Part shown: piece after piece, positions 12,107 to 14,695 of the stretch
How the letters are laid out: each line of letters begins with the position of its first letter
Position numbering within the stretch: the first letter of the stretch is position 1
From: an uncultured Clostridia bacterium
GTDB lineage: Bacteria; Bacillota; Clostridia; Christensenellales; Borkfalkiaceae
DNA: 14,695 nucleotides
NCBI GenBank assembly: GCA_946627905.1
Contig: CAMOVY010000011.1
Span: forward strand, 1 to 14,695
Direction of reading: 5' to 3'
Program-made: the position numbers and the translations under genes
Notes under the pieces: model-generated
Seen by the model: only the letters and a program-made list of their open reading frames with translations
Databases searched by the model: none
What the model was told of the DNA's origin: nothing

Positions 12107-14242
12107 ATGAAAAGATTAGTTAATTTCAGGCCGACGGCGTTTGCTTTTTTTGCGACCGTTTCGGGAATATTGTTTTCCTACTGTATTTTATTACGTTCCG
12201 TTTGGGGCGCTGTATTGTCCGCTTGCGCGGCGGTTTGCCTTTTTATTGTTTTTACTTTTTTCTCTACGGCGAAATTTAAAAGCGCGGGCAGGGCGTTGTG
12301 CTTTTTAATGTTTATCGTTTTCGCTATTACGGGCGGGATAGGGTTTTATAGCGCCGCCGACAGTTATGAAAACGCCGACCTTGGCGGGCATTCCTTAAAC
12401 GTTTCCGGCAGAATAAGCGAAATAAGCGAGAACGAAAACTTTACGCTTGTTTTGCTTACAGACGTAAATTTTTCGGGCGCTATAACGGGTAAAAGTTCTT
12501 ACAACCTTTTAGCGACGGTATACGGCGAAAACGCGTACAGACTTAGCGACGTGCTGGAATTTAACGCCGTAGTGCGCGACCGTACGCTTATATATAACGG
12601 TAAATTTTCCGCAAGCGCGCTTGCACGCAAATTAAAATATTCGTGCGAAGTTAACGCCGCGGACGTTTTTATAACCGCAAGCACGCCCGACGCCTTTCAG
12701 AAATGCAATATTTTGATTGAAAACGCGTTGAAATCGGGGCTTAATGAAGAAGAGTTTGCCGTGGCATACGCAATGCTTACGGGTAATTCCGACTATATGA
12801 CCGAAGAGACTATCGAAGCGTACCGAACGGTCGGCGTGGCGCATATTTTCGCCGTGTCGGGATTACATATCGGATTTTTGGCAACCGCCGTGTACTTTCT
12901 GCTTTCAAAACTGAAAGTCAACAGATTTGCGGCGTTTATAATCGCTTTGGCGGCGTGCGTGTTTTATTCGGGCGTGTGCGGATTCTCCGCGTCGTCCGTC
13001 CGCGCGGTAATTATGTTTTTCTTTCTGAATATCGCGCGGTTTTGCGGACTTAAGTACGACGGGATTTCTTCCGTTTGTGCCGCTGCGTTCTGCATTTTAA
13101 TCGTTGCGCCCGTGCAACTTTTCTGCGTAGGGTTTATGTTGTCGTTTGTGATAGTGGCAACGGTAATTATTCTTTACAATCCGCTAAAAAAAGCGCTTAA
13201 ATTTCTCCCCGACAAAATAGCCGCGGCGCTTACCGTTTCCGTACTTGCCGAAGTCGGCGGTATTCCCGTGCTTTTATACGCTTTCGGCGAATTTGCTTCC
13301 TTTGCGCTATTTGTCAATTTGCTGTTTATCCCGCTTGCGGGAACAGTTTTTATCGCGCTTATTATATGCACCGCGCTCGCGCTCGCGTTTTCTCCCGCGG
13401 TGTGTTTGTTTTTACCGAACTACGCGATTTTGGGATTGAATTTCGTCGTTAAGGCTTTGGACTTTAAGGCGCTTTTAATCGGCGGGTTTACGCTGGGCGC
13501 GTTTACCGCGGCATATTACGGCGTAATAGTCGTTATGGGCGGGCTTATAAACTTCAGAAAAACGGTAAAAACCTTTGTAGCGTGTCTGCTTGCCGTTATT
13601 TGCGTATGCGGCACAATCGCGGTAAACGTGGGCAACTATAACAAGGTTTCCGCTACGGTGATAGGGGCGGAGTCGGTTTCCGCCGCGTTTATGACGGCGC
13701 GCGGCGACAGTATGCTGGTTATCGGCGATTTTTCATACCGTACGTTTTCGCAGTACAGGCTAAACGGCGCAACTGCCCGCGCGGACGATGGCGTTTCGGT
13801 AGTAATTCTAAAGCAAGAACAGGCGTTAGAACTGCCCGCAACGGTTAACAGATTATGGCATATAATGAAAATCGAAAGACTTTATTATTGCGGCGCACGG
13901 GACGAAAACGCCGAAAACGCTGTATCTGCGGCGTTTAACGGGCTTAAAGCAATCAATATTACGGACGGAGACCGATTCGATTTCGGCGGCGGCATATGCG
14001 AATTGTCGCTTGGCGGAAAGTGCCTTTTATGCACCGTAAACGGCTATACGACCGCGGTTTTCGCCCGCTTTGACGGGCTGGGCTACGACGGGTTGACGGC
14101 GAATATAAACACGGCGGTGTGCGTTGATTGCCACGGCGCGATAGAGCGAAACTACGCGCCCGAAAGAATAATAAGTTTCAGGGCAAAATACGGCTATCCC
14201 GACGGGGAAACGCACGGAAATTTCAATTTCCGTTGTGGTTAA
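12107..14242 (+). CDS. comEC: ComEC/Rec2-family DNA uptake channel protein with degenerate C-terminal domain
   Basis: I start at the ATG at 12107 (711 residues); the longer frame from 12068 begins before the promoter's start point. Two or three N-terminal membrane helices (about 8-85) lead into a soluble DUF4131-like beta domain (about 95-190). The Competence-family membrane domain (about 230-500) follows, with its hallmark HIFAVSGLHIGF at 246-257 and many further helices. ComEC carries single-stranded transforming DNA across the membrane. The C-terminal part (about 505-711) sits where the metallo-beta-lactamase-like nuclease domain normally lies, but the VGQGDS-like strand is degenerate (VIGAESVSAAFMTARGDSML) and the metal-binding HxHxDH is absent (the region reads VVILKQEQALELP). 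Transport may persist without strand degradation, or another nuclease may replace it. The gene precedes holA, as in many Firmicutes. Confidence 0.92.
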   Translation: MKRLVNFRPTAFAFFATVSGILFSYCILLRSVWGAVLSACAAVCLFIVFTFFSTAKFKSAGRALCFLMFIVFAITGGIGFYSAADSYENADLGGHSLNVSGRISEISENENFTLVLLTDVNFSGAITGKSSYNLLATVYGENAYRLSDVLEFNAVVRDRTLIYNGKFSASALARKLKYSCEVNAADVFITASTPDAFQKCNILIENALKSGLNEEEFAVAYAMLTGNSDYMTEETIEAYRTVGVAHIFAVSGLHIGFLATAVYFLLSKLKVNRFAAFIIALAACVFYSGVCGFSASSVRAVIMFFFLNIARFCGLKYDGISSVCAAAFCILIVAPVQLFCVGFMLSFVIVATVIILYNPLKKALKFLPDKIAAALTVSVLAEVGGIPVLLYAFGEFASFALFVNLLFIPLAGTVFIALIICTALALAFSPAVCLFLPNYAILGLNFVVKALDFKALLIGGFTLGAFTAAYYGVIVVMGGLINFRKTVKTFVACLLAVICVCGTIAVNVGNYNKVSATVIGAESVSAAFMTARGDSMLVIGDFSYRTFSQYRLNGATARADDGVSVVILKQEQALELPATVNRLWHIMKIERLYYCGARDENAENAVSAAFNGLKAINITDGDRFDFGGGICELSLGGKCLLCTVNGYTTAVFARFDGLGYDGLTANINTAVCVDCHGAIERNYAPERIISFRAKYGYPDGETHGNFNFRCG

Positions 14243-14297
14243 AGCGGTAATATGATATAAAATAATAAAAAATATAAGTTCTTAACTTGCGTATCGG

Positions 14298-14326
14298 TTG
14301 CAAACGTAATTAAAAAATGCTAAAAT
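14298..14326 (+). promoter_or_regulatory. Promoter upstream of holA
   Basis: TTGCAA (14298-14303) and TAAAAT (14321-14326) with a 17-base spacer; predicted start near 14333. It gives holA a promoter separate from comEC and a leader of about 100 bases. Confidence 0.62.
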
Positions 14327-14343
14327 GTAAAAGGGTGTTTAGC

Positions 14344-14397
14344 GTGGAGAATTTCAACCGCTGTCTTTGCAAAACGGTAAAACGCCCCGAAATTTAA
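14344..14397 (+). CDS. Possible 17-codon leader peptide ahead of holA
   Basis: GTG at 14344 with AAGGG about 8 bases upstream opens a frame encoding MENFNRCLCKTVKRPEI. Its TAA stop is embedded in TAAGGAG (14395-14401), an excellent ribosome site, the usual layout of translational coupling. But no ATG, GTG or TTG follows at normal distance. It may be chance, or part of a structured leader: gcaaaacg (about 14369-14376) can pair with cgttttgc (14431-14438), and ggtaaa with tttacc further on. Confidence 0.25.
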   Translation: MENFNRCLCKTVKRPEI

Positions 14398-14434
14398 GGA
14401 GCGGGTAAGGGTAAGCCCCCAACCGAACGGCGTT

Positions 14435-14695
14435 TTGCAGTTTACCGAACTAAAAAAAAGTCTGGAAACGGGTGAAGTTTTTCCGATTTATATTATAGAA
14501 GGGGAAGACGCGTATTTCCGCGCGCTTTCACTCGACGCGCTGAAAAGTGCGCTTATAAAAGAGCCGACTTTGAACGTTGCGACTTTCGACGGCGCTAATT
14601 TTGATATGGGCGAAGCGCTTGCATCGCTTACGGCAACGCCCTTTTTCTCCGATTACCGTATGACGGTAATAAGAGAGTTTTACCCAAAGGTTGAC
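14435..14695 (+). CDS. holA: DNA polymerase III delta subunit, N-terminal part (3' end outside window)
   Basis: The frame is open to the window edge, giving 87 residues: (M)QFTELKKSLETGEVFPIYII, then EGEDAYFRALSLDALKSALI, and later ATPFFSDYRMTVIREF. This is the N-terminal AAA+-like domain of HolA: the YxxxGE(D/E)xY start motif (here YIIEGEDAYF), and the L..LTATPFFSDYRMTVIR segment matching the usual L..l.t.pfFs..rlvvv. The delta subunit opens the beta clamp in the clamp loader. Position after comEC is canonical. The start is uncertain: TTG at 14435 gives the usual length but has no ribosome site, whereas TAAGGAG at 14395-14401 has no normal start codon at correct distance. Confidence 0.85.
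   Translation, partial: MQFTELKKSLETGEVFPIYIIEGEDAYFRALSLDALKSALIKEPTLNVATFDGANFDMGEALASLTATPFFSDYRMTVIREFYPKVD

Noticed and set aside
14333..14434. SRP RNA, T-box or a known riboswitch before holA
   Set aside because: None of their conserved cores (for example GGAAG-type SRP loop or the T-box GGTGG) could be found.

Overview
The window looks like the chromosome of an uncultured, gut-type low-to-medium GC Bacillota (Clostridia class, Christensenellales/Oscillospirales-like). The evidence is the Firmicutes-style promoters (TTGACA/TATAAT), AGGAGG-type ribosome sites, a canonical comEC then holA order, an ECF vitamin S-component, CCA-encoding tRNAs, and two BspA-type leucine-rich-repeat lipoproteins of the kind common in gut Clostridia. 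No taxonomic marker gene is present, so this is an inference.

Layout. (1) 1-339: the 3' end of an FtsX/MacB-type ABC permease, closed by a 19-bp bidirectional terminator and half of a palindromic intergenic repeat. (2) 471-2220, minus strand: a two-gene operon of a TPR protein and an overlapping DUF4037 nucleotidyltransferase-like protein, whose promoter predicts a leaderless mRNA. (3) 2323-5492: a complete copy of the palindromic repeat, then module 1, which is a minus-strand operon of a large BspA-type lipoprotein and a small protein of unknown function, divergent from an XRE repressor. Two matching palindromes lie in the shared promoter region. (4) 5516-7205: an ECF transporter S-component divergent from a MocR (GntR-aminotransferase) regulator across overlapping promoters. 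The MocR protein has lost the PLP-binding lysine and the end of its aminotransferase domain. (5) 7309-7755: tRNA-Ala(CGC), its terminator, and about 290 bp of hairpin-rich repeat DNA. (6) 7753-9772: module 2, again an XRE repressor divergent from a BspA-type lipoprotein plus a small downstream protein, with a different palindrome placed beside or inside the two promoters. (7) 9880-11319: a transglutaminase-like lipoprotein. (8) 11420-12041: tRNA-Glu(CTC) on the minus strand, preceded by a 600-bp non-coding tract with two copies of a structured hairpin unit. (9) 12107-14695: comEC, with a degenerate C-terminal hydrolase domain, and the 5' end of holA behind an unusual leader.

How they work together. 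The most distinctive feature is the repeated architecture 'XRE repressor <-> BspA-LRR lipoprotein + small protein', present twice with different proteins and different operators. This suggests switchable (phase- or signal-controlled) display of cell-surface adhesin-like lipoproteins. The ECF/MocR pair suggests cofactor-responsive vitamin uptake, with vitamin B6 as the leading guess. The rest is housekeeping: tRNAs, DNA uptake and DNA polymerase III clamp loading.
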